A stretch of 30,320 nucleotides of DNA from positions 623,982 to 654,301 of the forward strand of contig BFEA01000140.1 in the NCBI GenBank assembly GCA_003427395.1, given 5' to 3'. The position numbers and the translations under genes are program-made. The DNA comes from Chara braunii (lineage: Eukaryota; Streptophyta; Charophyceae; Charales; Characeae). Under the pieces are notes generated by a model, which was not told where the DNA came from, made no database searches, and saw nothing but the letters and a program-made list of their open reading frames with translations. Below are positions 10,261-18,610 of this stretch, one piece after another (the first letter of the stretch is position 1; every line of letters starts with the position of its first letter).

Positions 10261-11041
10261 ATTTCATCAGCATCTATGAGCTTAAATCCTACAATATCAC
10301 AGCTTGAGACTCTCAAAATTATAAAACATTCTTAAAACCCCCTTGACAACCATGATAATTTCATGAGAGTTAAACTCGGAACATACATGAGATCAGCACG
10401 AAGAACAGGAGGACAAAAAAACAAATTAACCCACAATCCAACTCCTTCCCCGGACCGTAGAGGGAAGATTACTGCCCAGGCATTCAGTCCTTGACAATGT
10501 ACCAGAACTCCCTAGATCTTAAGCCCCCTTGCTAGTGTGACAGGACAACACCAACTGCCCCAGGACCGACCGAACTAGTTTTGACGGACAGGAAGTGTCT
10601 TCCTCCCTCGACAACTTCCTTAGCTGCACAACCCCCAAGTTACAGGGTCACTGGTACGGCATCAGCTATGTTGAGCAAGGTGGTTATGCCTTCCACCCTC
10701 GGCATAGCTCCAATAGTCTCAAGCTCCCCCTGGTTATAGAGCAACTGCTCCAGCACTCACCATTGTCACCCCACCCCGCCCTTCTAATAGACCTACCACC
10801 TTGAACACCAATTCGTCCTCCGCCCGAGCACCACCCTGCTAAAACCAACCTTCCCCTACTTACCGAATGACTTTTTAAGAGTTTTAAGAAATTCTCGAAC
10901 GTCCAAAAAGAGGATAAAGGGGAAAAATATCCTCTCTTCAGACGCAGGTTCGAGCATTCACCCGGGACTCCGCAACACATAATAAGCTCATTGTGTGACC
11001 ATCGAAGTTACTCCTTCACCTTAAAAAAGCAACCCCCCTGT
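10261..11041. other. Spacer between the two direct repeats
   Basis: About 780 bases with no recognisable gene. The minus ORF at 10684-10980 has no domain and overlaps other short ORFs. If the flanking repeats were LTRs this would be a very short internal region; no tRNA-complementary primer site or polypurine tract could be identified. Confidence 0.5.
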
Positions 11042-11405
11042 TCCTACACTGCCCCCACCGGGAGGCACCCCCTCTCCTCTCGGCCCCAGTTCGGAACAGC
11101 CTATAAACGGACACTTCAACCCACTCAAAGGCATACAATTCCCCCTAGAGCATATCTCACAGGCTGAAGTTCCCCTTTTCCTTCTGCCGCACCCCCTCCA
11201 GGCAAGACAGCCCTCTCATCCTCACACCCTGCTATAAGCAGCTTCACCCCCTTGCCTTCTCTCCCCAACCGCCAGCGCTTATCCGACCCTAAATCAGCCT
11301 GGCCCAGAAAAGGACAATCCCTCGATACCGCCTCCCCGCCTCCAGGGGTAACACCTCCCACCTTGTGAAACCCTCACTGGGAGAGGCTCCAACCCTCAAG
11401 GAGAA
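11042..11405. repeat. Direct repeat, right copy (~364 bp)
   Basis: Partner of 9898-10260. Similarity begins at CACTGCC-CC and ends at CAAGGAGA/TAAAGGAGA. The copies do not start TG and end CA in an obvious way, so LTR status is unproven. A segmental duplication or a TRIM-like element are both possible. Confidence 0.88.
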
Positions 11406-12199
11406 CTCCACAGATTCACAAAGCAAGACACGATTATACCGAACAAGGACCCAGGCAAGCTTTGAAACACAATTAACGGAAGAAAAAAAAACAATCAGAA
11501 TCAGAATTTACTGCGATAGTAATCAAGACCAGGAAGTTGAGATTTGCATACGTAGATTTTTTCAAATAGAAAAGTACTTCAGAGGCATACCTTTATGAAT
11601 CGAAAATTAGGAACAAAATTAGGAAATCTGTCTGAAACATCTTTTGGGAATTAAAATTTGAAAACAAGATTTAAGAAATCTATCAGAGATGTTAATTAAA
11701 ATCAAGAAAGCAATCCTGATCGTAGTTAAGATCATCGTTAAGGGAAGCAACTATGTACCGAGAAACATACTCAAGAAATTGCACAAAAAAATCGTTGCGA
11801 GCAATCACTCAGGAAAACATCAGTCAGAGAAAATCTAATTCCTAGAAAAAATACAATTGAAATACTATGGAAAAAAGTTGTCCACAAAAACATATTGATC
11901 ATCAGGTAAGAACAACTACAAGATCATACCCAGTCAATCGAGAAAAAAAAAAAAAACTGAAAAAAGCGCAGAAACCTACGAGTACCCAACACACGACCCT
12001 CCCTTCCCAAACCTCATCTCCACACGTCACCGACCCAAAGGCATCTCGGCCTTCATTCGACCACTCCGGTCAGTCAAAGCTGAACGGTGACAACAACGGA
12101 CTGCAGCGCACTTACCAAAACTATTCACGCCACGCTGCGGAACCAAGCTGCTGAACCCGCCAACAACTCCCCGCAGGCAGTCCCAGAAGAGGAGAACTC
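11406..12199. other. A-rich unassigned stretch
   Basis: A-rich with loosely repeated words (AGGAAATCTGTC near 11622, AAGAAATCTATC near 11672). Short ORFs only, without motifs. Nothing further seen. Confidence 0.4.
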
Positions 12200-12251
12200 G
12201 TGACCTTACAAGGTATTGCACCTTCTCGTAGAGATAAGCAGCAGCAGCAAA

Positions 12252-12635
12252 TTACATCTCCATACGCCAGGAAGCTCGGAAACAACCCACCAAACCCAAC
12301 CCCAACACCCACCTTCCACTGTCCCCAATACCGCAGCAGAAGTCCACCCTGCCCACACTTGATCCATCCCTGTCGCTTTCCCCCTCATACACCTTCTTTC
12401 TCCCCATCATCAGCTTCCCCAACCACTTCGCTCCATAACTTGACATCTTTGCATCGCCACCATCGTGTATCGGCGCCGCCACTTCATCGCAATCGGCCCA
12501 TCGTGCTGATCCAGTTTCGCGTCTTGGAAATGTCGGGGATGCAGCGCTCTCGGTAGCGCTGCGCCCCCCGGGCCCTTTCCAGAAAGGATTCAAGACTGAT
12601 GCAGACAACCGCTTTGAAGTGGTGTATCTTCCCAT
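12252..12635 (-). CDS. Unrecognised 127-codon ORF starting MGRYTT
   Basis: The product is not recognised. It starts MGRYTT, is rich in Ser, Gly and charged residues in the middle, and turns Gly/Trp-rich and probably non-coding towards the end. Its upstream sequence (ATGAATC then AACATGGGAAGATA, on the minus strand) is the same as that of the + ORF at 7236 and of the inverted arm at 7139. Only the start context and the first residues are shared, so the rest may be frame-shifted, spliced or simply chance. A perfect hairpin, GCAGCGCT-CTCGGT-AGCGCTGC, lies inside it at 12541-12562. Confidence 0.25.
   Translation of the reverse strand: MGRYTTSKRLSASVLNPFWKGPGGRSATESAASPTFPRRETGSARWADCDEVAAPIHDGGDAKMSSYGAKWLGKLMMGRKKVYEGESDRDGSSVGRVDFCCGIGDSGRWVLGLGLVGCFRASWRMEM
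12541..12562. other. Perfect 8-bp hairpin
   Basis: GCAGCGCT, loop CTCGGT, AGCGCTGC. It is followed by a C-run and G/C-rich sequence but not by a T-run. Role unknown. Confidence 0.7.
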
Positions 12636-12692
12636 GTTGATTCATTCTCGTCCTAGAGGTTGATGAAACAGAGGGATGTAGGGGAGGGGAGG

Positions 12693-13267
12693 NNNNNNNN
12701 NNNNNNNNNNNNNNNNNNNNNNNNNNNNNNNNNNNNNNNNNNNNNNNNNNNNNNNNNNNNNNNNNNNNNNNNNNNNNNNNNNNNNNNNNNNNNNNNNNNN
12801 NNNNNNNNNNNNNNNNNNNNNNNNNNNNNNNNNNNNNNNNNNNNNNNNNNNNNNNNNNNNNNNNNNNNNNNNNNNNNNNNNNNNNNNNNNNNNNNNNNNN
12901 NNNNNNNNNNNNNNNNNNNNNNNNNNNNNNNNNNNNNNNNNNNNNNNNNNNNNNNNNNNNNNNNNNNNNNNNNNNNNNNNNNNNNNNNNNNNNNNNNNNN
13001 NNNNNNNNNNNNNNNNNNNNNNNNNNNNNNNNNNNNNNNNNNNNNNNNNNNNNNNNNNNNNNNNNNNNNNNNNNNNNNNNNNNNNNNNNNNNNNNNNNNN
13101 NNNNNNNNNNNNNNNNNNNNNNNNNNNNNNNNNNNNNNNNNNNNNNNNNNNNNNNNNNNNNNNNNNNNNNNNNNNNNNNNNNNNNNNNNNNNNNNNNNNN
13201 NNNNNNNNNNNNNNNNNNNNNNNNNNNNNNNNNNNNNNNNNNNNNNNNNNNNNNNNNNNNNNNNNNN
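12693..13267. other. Assembly gap (575 N)
   Basis: All bases are N. ORFs spanning it are meaningless. Confidence 1.
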
Positions 13268-13514
13268 CATGCTTGCAGGTAGCCATGCTGCAAATACATC
13301 CATGGGGAATTTTTTTATTTTTTTTTCCCTTCTGATAACGGCTTAAATTTTCGTTTTTTTTTTACACAAATACGTTCATGTCACTATTTGATTTCAAAAA
13401 GGCAGAAAAGACACGAAAAGGCAATGAAGACGCGGCCAGAGTTTGTAAAGGCAAAAATAACAGGAAATGGGAGTAACATCAGGGCCAGAGTTCAAACAGA
13501 GCACTTTCGGGAAA

Positions 13515-13528
13515 GGGGGGGGGGGGGG
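13515..13528. repeat. Poly(G) run
   Basis: A run of 14 G immediately upstream of the 37-bp minisatellite. It may form a G-quadruplex or be a sequencing or assembly weak point. Confidence 0.8.
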
Positions 13529-13540
13529 TCCGCAATGGTC

Positions 13541-13651
13541 GAGATGTCTATGCCACACCCGTGGCTGGGCCACGGCCGAGATTTCTAGGCGACAACCGCA
13601 GCTGGGCCACGGCCGTGATATCTATACCACGCCCATGGCTGGGCCACGGCT
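13541..13651. repeat. 37-bp minisatellite, three exact-length copies
   Basis: Units 13541-13577, 13578-13614 and 13615-13651 are each 37 bases and end GCTGGGCCACGGCC (the last ends GGCT). The unit length is not a multiple of three, so the overlapping ORFs are not repeats of one peptide. Confidence 0.93.
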
Positions 13652-14131
13652 GCGAAAAAAACAAAAAAAACTGATGCAAAAAAAAAAAAGAGAAGTGGGA
13701 CAAGCTGGTACACGGGAATGGCCCGGTACCAAACACGCCCCTGACACCACTGCCAGCCTGAGTTACAACCGCCTTTTCAAACTCAGGCCATGACAAAGTT
13801 GCCGACCCGTGTTATTTTCACCCATTACAAACTCCCATGTGACATAAACGTACTTCCCTCTTTTTTTATTATCATGTTGCAGCTTATATTATAAAAGTAA
13901 ACAAATGAGGCCGGAACTCCCTCAACATCTCAACCTGCTTGTGCTGGAAACCGGGTCCAGCGTCCCATGGACTGCAACTCAAAAGAAAATAATATTATAT
14001 GCAACTGCACCAAAAAAATTAAAAACTGGAATGAAGGAAGCCAAACAGCCAAGTTCTCCTGCTAATCTGTCTGGGAGCCCCTTTTTTTTCTTTTCTTTTC
14101 TTTTTAAACAGTGAACCTGGCCCACCGTCCC
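13652..14131. other. Unassigned stretch holding one hairpin-module copy
   Basis: No gene seen. It contains a stand-alone LINE-type hairpin at 13943-13961 (next entry) and a T-rich run at 14082-14105. The 14-mer ATCTGTCTGGGAGC near 14066 recurs near 16178, and similar TTCTTTTTAAACA / TTCTCTTTAAACC words follow at both places. Confidence 0.5.
13943..13961 (-). other. LINE-type 3' hairpin, isolated copy
   Basis: GCTGGA-AACCGGG-TCCAGC followed by GTCCC, identical in stem to the copies at 19.9-20.4 kb. No LINE coding sequence adjoins it, so it may be the remnant of a very short truncated insertion or a non-autonomous relative. Confidence 0.65.
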
Positions 14132-14134
14132 TTA

Positions 14135-14544
14135 GGGCCTCGCCGCACCACAGTCGAAAGGCGCAAAAATTCGACGGCTGTCAGAACAAATTCAACAGCC
14201 TCCATTCGACAGTTTGCCCCCCCTTCGCCACACAGCACTGTAGAGTGCACGCACTTGTGAATGCAAGATGGAAAAAGACGAACGGGCCATAGGGTACGAC
14301 AAGCATTAGTCCATCCCGACCTTACCCCCCCCTCACCGAATTTCGAAGAGAAGTCGACGGCGCAGCCGAGAAGTGTCGAAAGCATGGGAGTAGCAGGATG
14401 GGGATTCAACAACTTTCGACAGGAGCTGTCGAGAAGCATGCTCTGACAACTGGAGAATTTTTTTCCCGTCTCCGACTTCGACAGCGTGTGTGGCGAAGAG
14501 AAAATGTCGAAAATTGCATTTTCGACAGTGGTGCGGCGAGGCCC
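14135..14544. mobile_element. 410-bp MITE with TTA target duplication (PIF/Harbinger-like)
   Basis: The left end GGGCCTCGCCGCACCAC-AGTCGAAA is mirrored at the right end as the reverse complement, ending GTGGTGCGGCGAGGCCC. The element is flanked by TTA at 14132-14134 and TTA at 14545-14547. A TWA 3-bp duplication with GC-rich TIRs is characteristic of PIF/Harbinger elements. The interior has several TTCGAC/GTCGAA words and no transposase; ORFs inside are accidental. Confidence 0.88.
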
Positions 14545-14554
14545 TTATACTCCT

Positions 14555-14669
14555 AAATGCCAGGATACGGGCATGGCTTCCGTCACAAAACATAGGTGGT
14601 CTCCTCACCGAAATGCCAGGCTACAGGCCTGGCCTGACATCCGTCGCAAAGGTAGGTGCTCCCCTCACC
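14555..14669. repeat. 56-bp tandem duplication, two copies
   Basis: AAATGCCAGG starts both units (14555 and 14611), and each continues TAC.GGC.TGGC, CCGTC.CAAA, AGGTG.TC.CCTCACC. It lies directly beside the MITE's right target duplication. Confidence 0.8.
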
Positions 14670-14737
14670 AGTCAAGCCCAAAGAGCCGACCACTAATGTT
14701 CATCAACGCAAGACACGAACATGCTAAACAACCCTAA

Positions 14738-15004
14738 GGGCGTACTCACACTAGGGCCTTTTATGGCCAAATAGCTAAACTTTGATGGTTGGGGCAGTCG
14801 AGGCAGGGAAAGTAAAATGTTGAAGGATTTGGGCCTCGCGCTGTGTGACCACACGAGGCGCCATTTTGGCAATTGCCAGAAAGTCCGGCTCGTGTCTTTT
14901 GTGATTTGCTGCCGCTATTTGACCAAGCGGGGTGGCATTTCAGCAAAATCGGGATAGCAAATTCGCAGATTTTGCTGTTATGCCACCACTGTGTGAGTAC
15001 GGCC
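14738..15004. mobile_element. 267-bp MITE with TAA target duplication (TACTCACAC family)
   Basis: The left TIR GGGCGTACTCACAC and the reverse complement of the right end, GGCCGTACTCACAC, match at 12 of 14 positions. It is flanked by TAA at 14735-14737 and TAA at 15005-15007. No transposase is encoded. Same end sequence as 15017-16123 and 16964-17117. Confidence 0.85.
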
Positions 15005-15301
15005 TAACTACCGTCAGGGCATATTCACACGCGTTGAGCAAAGTTGCAAAATCTGCAATTTTGCAATTTCGAATTTGAGATTTATGTGTGCAGCATACTC
15101 ACACACCGGTAGCAAAACAGCAAAATGTGAATGAGACATGACCGCGACTTTCTGAAAATGCTCCATTTGGTATCAGCGTGGTCACACAGCTGGTAGCAGA
15201 TGATGGAATCTTTTTAATTGGGTTTTTAATACTTTTACTTTCTTTTTTTTTCTTTTTTTTTTTCCTTCGAAGGTTTCAGCCTGCACGGTAAGGCCAATAG
15301 C

Positions 15302-15421
15302 TGGACAGGACGGCCTTTCAGGCCTGTTTTATTGTCATTATAGTATTACGGGGAACCCCGTAGCAGCCTGTCCAGATTTGACAGATAATTGAATTGGTTG
15401 GGCTTAAAGAATTAGCCTTAA

Positions 15422-15474
<53 letters not shown>
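15302..15474 (+). mobile_element. Short retroposon with (TAA)n tail and 10-bp target duplication
   Basis: GGCCAATAGC occurs at 15292-15301 and again at 15475-15484, directly bracketing a 173-bp body that ends in about 17 AAT repeats. A simple-repeat tail plus a target duplication is the signature of SINEs and truncated LINEs. The body begins with a foldable segment: CTGGACAGG (15301-15309) pairs with CCTGTCCAG (15367-15375) and encloses two further hairpins, GGCCT-TTC-AGGCC (15312-15324) and the palindrome TACGGGGAACCCCGTA (15346-15361). No pol III boxes or ORF were recognised. It is inserted within the larger composite element. Confidence 0.72.
15422..15472. repeat. (AAT)n microsatellite
   Basis: Seventeen uninterrupted AAT units, interpreted as the tail of the retroposon at 15302. 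Confidence 0.96.
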
Positions 15475-16126
15475 GGCCAATAGCGCCTTTTCCTGCAGCG
15501 CGTTATCTCACCAGCGGGATGTAGATCTTCCCACTTCTCCAACCTGTGTCACATATGGCGAACAGACCAGGTGCTATGCACCTATTAAAGTGGACCACTT
15601 GCAAGACTGGGTGCGGCAGGAGTGCGGTGGGAGCACAGAAACCAGGAAGTAGGGGGAGGCCCTGAAGCCGCGCGGAGGGCAGTGGAACGTCCGTCTATTC
15701 TTGCGGAGGGCCTGACAATTCTTCCGGCGGGCCAGACTATTCACATGCGAGAATGGGGGAGAAATGGGCGGAAGGGCAGCGCAAGTGGCTATGGAACTCA
15801 CCTGGGGGGGCAAGGGACTCCGCCACTACCCTGAGGGACAAACCCATTACACACGGGCAATCTGCTGCGCATAACGCCAAAGATCGTACAGCCGCAGTAA
15901 TGCGCATTTGATCGTACATCTGCTGTTCTCTTGTTTTTTAATAAGAAAATCAAATGCGAATTTGCGAGGACCTCCTCGCAATTTGCTGAACCCCGCGGCC
16001 CAGCAGGCCGCTGACAAATACTATACTATTTGTGATTTTGCTGGGGGTGGGGGGAAAATGTGACTGCAAAACGACATCCTATTTTTCTATTTTAAGAATT
16101 AGACCCCTAGTGTGAGTATGGCCTAA

Positions 16127-16640
16127 CTGTTTACCACCTATCGCACAGCAGATGAAACAGTAATTCAGCAGGCCACTATCTGTCTGGGAGCCTAACCAGC
16201 TTCTCTTTAAACCACCAGTACTTCCTAAAGTCGCGCCCGTTAACGCTACGCGATTTTAGGAGACGTATGGGCCACTACAGGAGTGCCCAAATTCATCCAA
16301 CTAGAAACGTTTCTACTCTATTTTTTTTCTGCAGCCGATAGCTGGGCCAAGTACTGGTGGTTTAAGATCTTGCAGAAAAGAGAGCAGGTACCCACATCTG
16401 CAACTAAGGACCTCGTTCGACACCACTTGAAAATACTTGAGTTTCAAGGGCACCCTAACTCACGGAAGGTGATTAATTTCCCCTAACTTGTTTTTTCGTT
16501 CCACAACCCCTTGACGAAACCCTTGAGATGGCCGTCCTTGAACCTGAAGTGCTGACGGCATTGCACCAGGAACAGTAGTGATTGGTGGGAAAAAGAAAAG
16601 AAAAAAAGGAAAAGGTCCGTAGATCACCCGTTTTGTAGGG
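16127..16640. other. Unassigned stretch
   Basis: Holds the repeated ATCTGTCTGGGAGC word (also near 14066). A 67-codon + ORF at 16283 has no recognisable domain. Nothing else seen. Confidence 0.4.
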
Positions 16641-16644
16641 TCCG

Positions 16645-16870
16645 GCCCTTGCGCCCGAAGTGACCTCCCGAGGCACCCTTGGGCGGACACTTGGCCAGCC
16701 CTTGCGCCCGAAGTGACCTCCTGAGGCACCCCCCGAGGCACCCTTGGGATTTTCGTTCCGCTTCCGTTTCAAGGGCGGACACTTGGCCAGCCCTTGCGCC
16801 CGAAGTGACCTCCCGAGGCACCCTTGGGATTTTCGTTGCACTTCCGTATCAAGGGCGGACACTTGGCCGG
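16645..16870. repeat. Minisatellite, three copies of a 53-92 bp unit
   Basis: GCCCTTGCGCCCGAAG starts units at 16645, 16698 and 16790. Each continues TGACCTCC.GAGGCACC, with GGGATTTTCGTT and GGGCGGACACTTGGCC in the longer units. The first unit lacks about 39 bp that the others carry, and the second has a local duplication of CCGAGGCACC. The minus-strand ORF here (16473-16955) merely translates the repeat (TSGARAG, GCLGRSLRAQG). Confidence 0.92.
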
Positions 16871-16963
16871 GAGATGTGGAAACAATTACCCATTTCAAGG
16901 GTACGTCATTAGGGCGGGGTGGAACGCGGCTTCCTTGAAAAACAGCAAATTCCAAGTGGTGTG

Positions 16964-17117
16964 GAACGTATTCACACTAGGCCCTCAAAATCACAAAATG
17001 GCAAAATGAGCAGCCAGAGCAGCCAGATCCACTCCTTCGTTTACAAGAACTCAATCTGGTCGCCCATTTTGCGATTTTGTGATTTTGTGATTTTGAGGGC
17101 CTAGTGTGAGTATGCCG
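16964..17117. mobile_element. 154-bp MITE, TACTCACAC family
   Basis: Inverted arms of about 45 bp: left CGTATTCACACTAGG then CCTCAAAATCACAAAATG; right the reverse complement ending CCTAGTGTGAGTATGCCG. The right flank is TTA (17118-17120); the left flank does not match it (GTG), so the target duplication has decayed or the left boundary is off by a few bases. The arms hold a short direct repeat of GATTTTGT. Confidence 0.75.
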
Positions 17118-17120
17118 TTA

Positions 17121-17370
17121 GGGAGCAATTATACCAATGGGCCTGGCCACCTTTGGTATACCCATGAGCTGTTGAAATACGGACCCAAGTTCGAGTCCAG
17201 ATGCCATCAGATGAACAGAACAAAACAATTCTGAATTGCTTGCCGCAGGTCAGTTCAACGTTGATATCTCAAGCCTCAAGGCCGTCCACACCGCCTGGAC
17301 ATTACTGTACTATTTTTGGAATGAAGTCGCTTTGGGGGAATCTTTCACTCACGCGTACTTTCTTTCCTCT
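17121..17370. other. Unassigned stretch before the trinucleotide tract
   Basis: No gene seen. A sequence like a pol III B box (GTTCGAGTCC) lies at 17189-17198 but has no tRNA fold (see rejected items). Confidence 0.4.
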
Positions 17371-17397
17371 CTCCTCTTCCTCCTCCTCCTCCTCCTC

Positions 17398-17473
<76 letters not shown>

Positions 17474-17478
17474 GTCGT

Positions 17479-17509
<31 letters not shown>

Positions 17510-17582
17510 TTATTATTATTATTATTATTATTATTCCTCCTCCTCCTCCTCCTCATTCTTCTTCTACTTCTTCTTCTTCTTT
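17371..17582. repeat. Compound pyrimidine trinucleotide tract (TCC)n(TTC)n(TTA)n(TCC)n(TTC)n
   Basis: About 210 bases of almost pure pyrimidine on the + strand, interrupted by a (TTA)n segment near 17507-17535 and one CGTCGTC interruption near 17473. The long Phe/Leu or Lys/Glu ORFs across it are translation artefacts. Confidence 0.96.
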
Positions 17583-18088
17583 GTTTTTGTTCTTCTCCTC
17601 TCTACCTTTTCACGTTCTAATCTTGAAGTCTCTTGGTCATACATGGTCTTCGGAAATGGCGTGTATAAAAAATTGAAAAAAAATACGGGTGTGGATCTGT
17701 CTTTTTGTCTGATAATCACGTATATCGCTAGTAGGTTGCATGTTCACGACGGATGATGACGTGTTGACCAATCATTTGACTCGACGCCCTAAAAAAAGAA
17801 AAAACAGAAGGGGGGTGGGGGGAGGGGGGGGGAGAGGAACCCGGCAATTGTTGTATTATAAACGGGCCCAGTCCCCAAAGCAATAGAACAAATATGTCAA
17901 CAAAGTTCCATCAGGGACCGATGGGTCTCCAACCCAAATCCTCAGGAAGAGCTCCGCCCCTGCAGCCAGAGAAATTCCAAACGAAAACGAAAACAAAAAA
18001 CCGCAAAAAACATTTGCGCGGGAAGTGAAGGGGAAGGACCTGTCCTTCGGGACATCCGTTAAAATTGGAACGATACAGAGAAAGAAGA
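17583..18088. other. Unassigned stretch with a G-rich cluster
   Basis: 17807-17836 holds four or more runs of at least five G, a strong quadruplex candidate. ACGAAAACGAAAAC occurs near 17979. No gene recognised. Confidence 0.5.
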
Positions 18089-18199
18089 CTACCGTCTTCC
18101 CCCGAACACAACGCACCCTTATTTTGGTTGTATCTGGCCGGAAATATAGCTTGTATACATTCATTTTTAGGGTGCGTTATGTTCGGGGGAAGACCGTAG
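18089..18199. mobile_element. 111-bp inverted-repeat element, TA-flanked
   Basis: The arms 18089-18119 and 18169-18199 are 31 bp reverse complements with two mismatches. They contain CTTCCCCCGAACA and AACGCACCCT; the loop is about 49 bp. TA occurs on both outer sides if the element starts at CCGTCTTC, compatible with a Tc1/mariner-type MITE. The loop is too short for any gene. Confidence 0.8.
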
Positions 18200-18285
18200 G
18201 ATGGCGCCTGCGCAAGGATGACACGCATACAAAACAAAAGAAAAACAAAAAGAAGGGGCACGACCAAGTCCCACTACCGGTTGCA

Positions 18286-18305
18286 GCGTTGAATTTCATC
18301 AACGC
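18286..18305. other. Perfect 7-bp hairpin
   Basis: GCGTTGA, loop ATTTCA, TCAACGC. No T-run follows. Role unknown. Confidence 0.6.
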
Positions 18306-18421
18306 CTGAACCTGGACGTGTTTGTGGAGATATGCCGTTGAGGAACTCGACGGCATTTCTGCGGATCTGCTCATACGCGTCCAGATTCAGGCGTCGAGGA
18401 AACGCAACGAGGACGGGGTAA

Positions 18422-18543
18422 GGGCGTCGCCACACCACTCTCGAAATGTGCAAATTGAGAATGAACTTCCCGCTAGAACACAACCAGATGCGCCATCCAG
18501 ATTTTTGTCTTTTTCACATTTCGAGAGTGGTGTGGCGAGGCCC
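18422..18543. mobile_element. 122-bp MITE with TAA target duplication, same family as 14135
   Basis: The left TIR GGGCGTCGCCACACCAC-TCTCGAAATGTG and the right TIR (reverse complement GGGCCTCGCCACACCAC-TCTCGAAATGTG) differ at one base over 29. Flanked by TAA at 18419-18421 and TAA at 18544-18546. The TIR matches that of the 410-bp element at 14135 (GGGCCTCGCC.CACCAC..TCGAAA), so both belong to one PIF/Harbinger-like family. Confidence 0.9.
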
Positions 18544-18593
18544 TAAGAAGGAGATCTGACGGAATCTCGCCTTATTAACCGTCCGATCCATCA

Positions 18594-18610
18594 GGGCATA
18601 CTCACACGAG
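18594..18610. mobile_element. Solitary TACTCACAC-family left end
   Basis: GGGCATACTCACACGAGG preceded by TCA, as at 15014-15017. No matching right end was found up to 20 kb, so this is either a truncated element or one whose other end lies in diverged sequence. Confidence 0.6.

Larger units (their letters stand above)
15017..16123. mobile_element. Composite TACTCACAC-family element with nested insertions
   Basis: The left end GGGCATATTCACAC (15017) pairs with the right end, whose reverse complement is GGCCATACTCACAC (ending 16123). Flanks are TCA (15014-15016) and TAA (16124-16126), one mismatch. A second left-end-like sequence CAGCATACTCACAC starts at 15091, so this may be two nested elements. 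Inside lie AT-rich GCAAAAT/ATTTTGC words, a T-rich tract (15239-15263), the retroposon at 15302, and a perfect 10-bp inverted repeat CGCATTTGAT/ATCAAATGCG (15903-15912, 15949-15958). No transposase. Confidence 0.6.

Noticed and set aside
12484-13346. ORFs of 214-271 codons on both strands
   Set aside because: They consist mostly of the N gap; no real coding evidence.
14104-14608. Minus ORFs of 91-111 codons
   Set aside because: They lie within and across the ends of the 410-bp MITE and have no protein motif.
16473-16955. 160-codon minus ORF with repeated TSGARAG and GCLGRSL peptides
   Set aside because: The peptide repeat follows from the DNA minisatellite, and the DNA repeat length is not kept in multiples of three.
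17189-17198. pol III B-box-like GTTCGAGTCC, possible tRNA or tRNA-derived SINE
   Set aside because: The flanking bases do not form a T stem, and the nearest A-box-like sequence (TGGCCACCTTTGG, 17140s) lacks the conserved A. No tail or target duplication seen.
17201-17676. Long Leu/Phe- or Lys/Glu-rich ORFs
   Set aside because: Pure translation of the pyrimidine trinucleotide tract.
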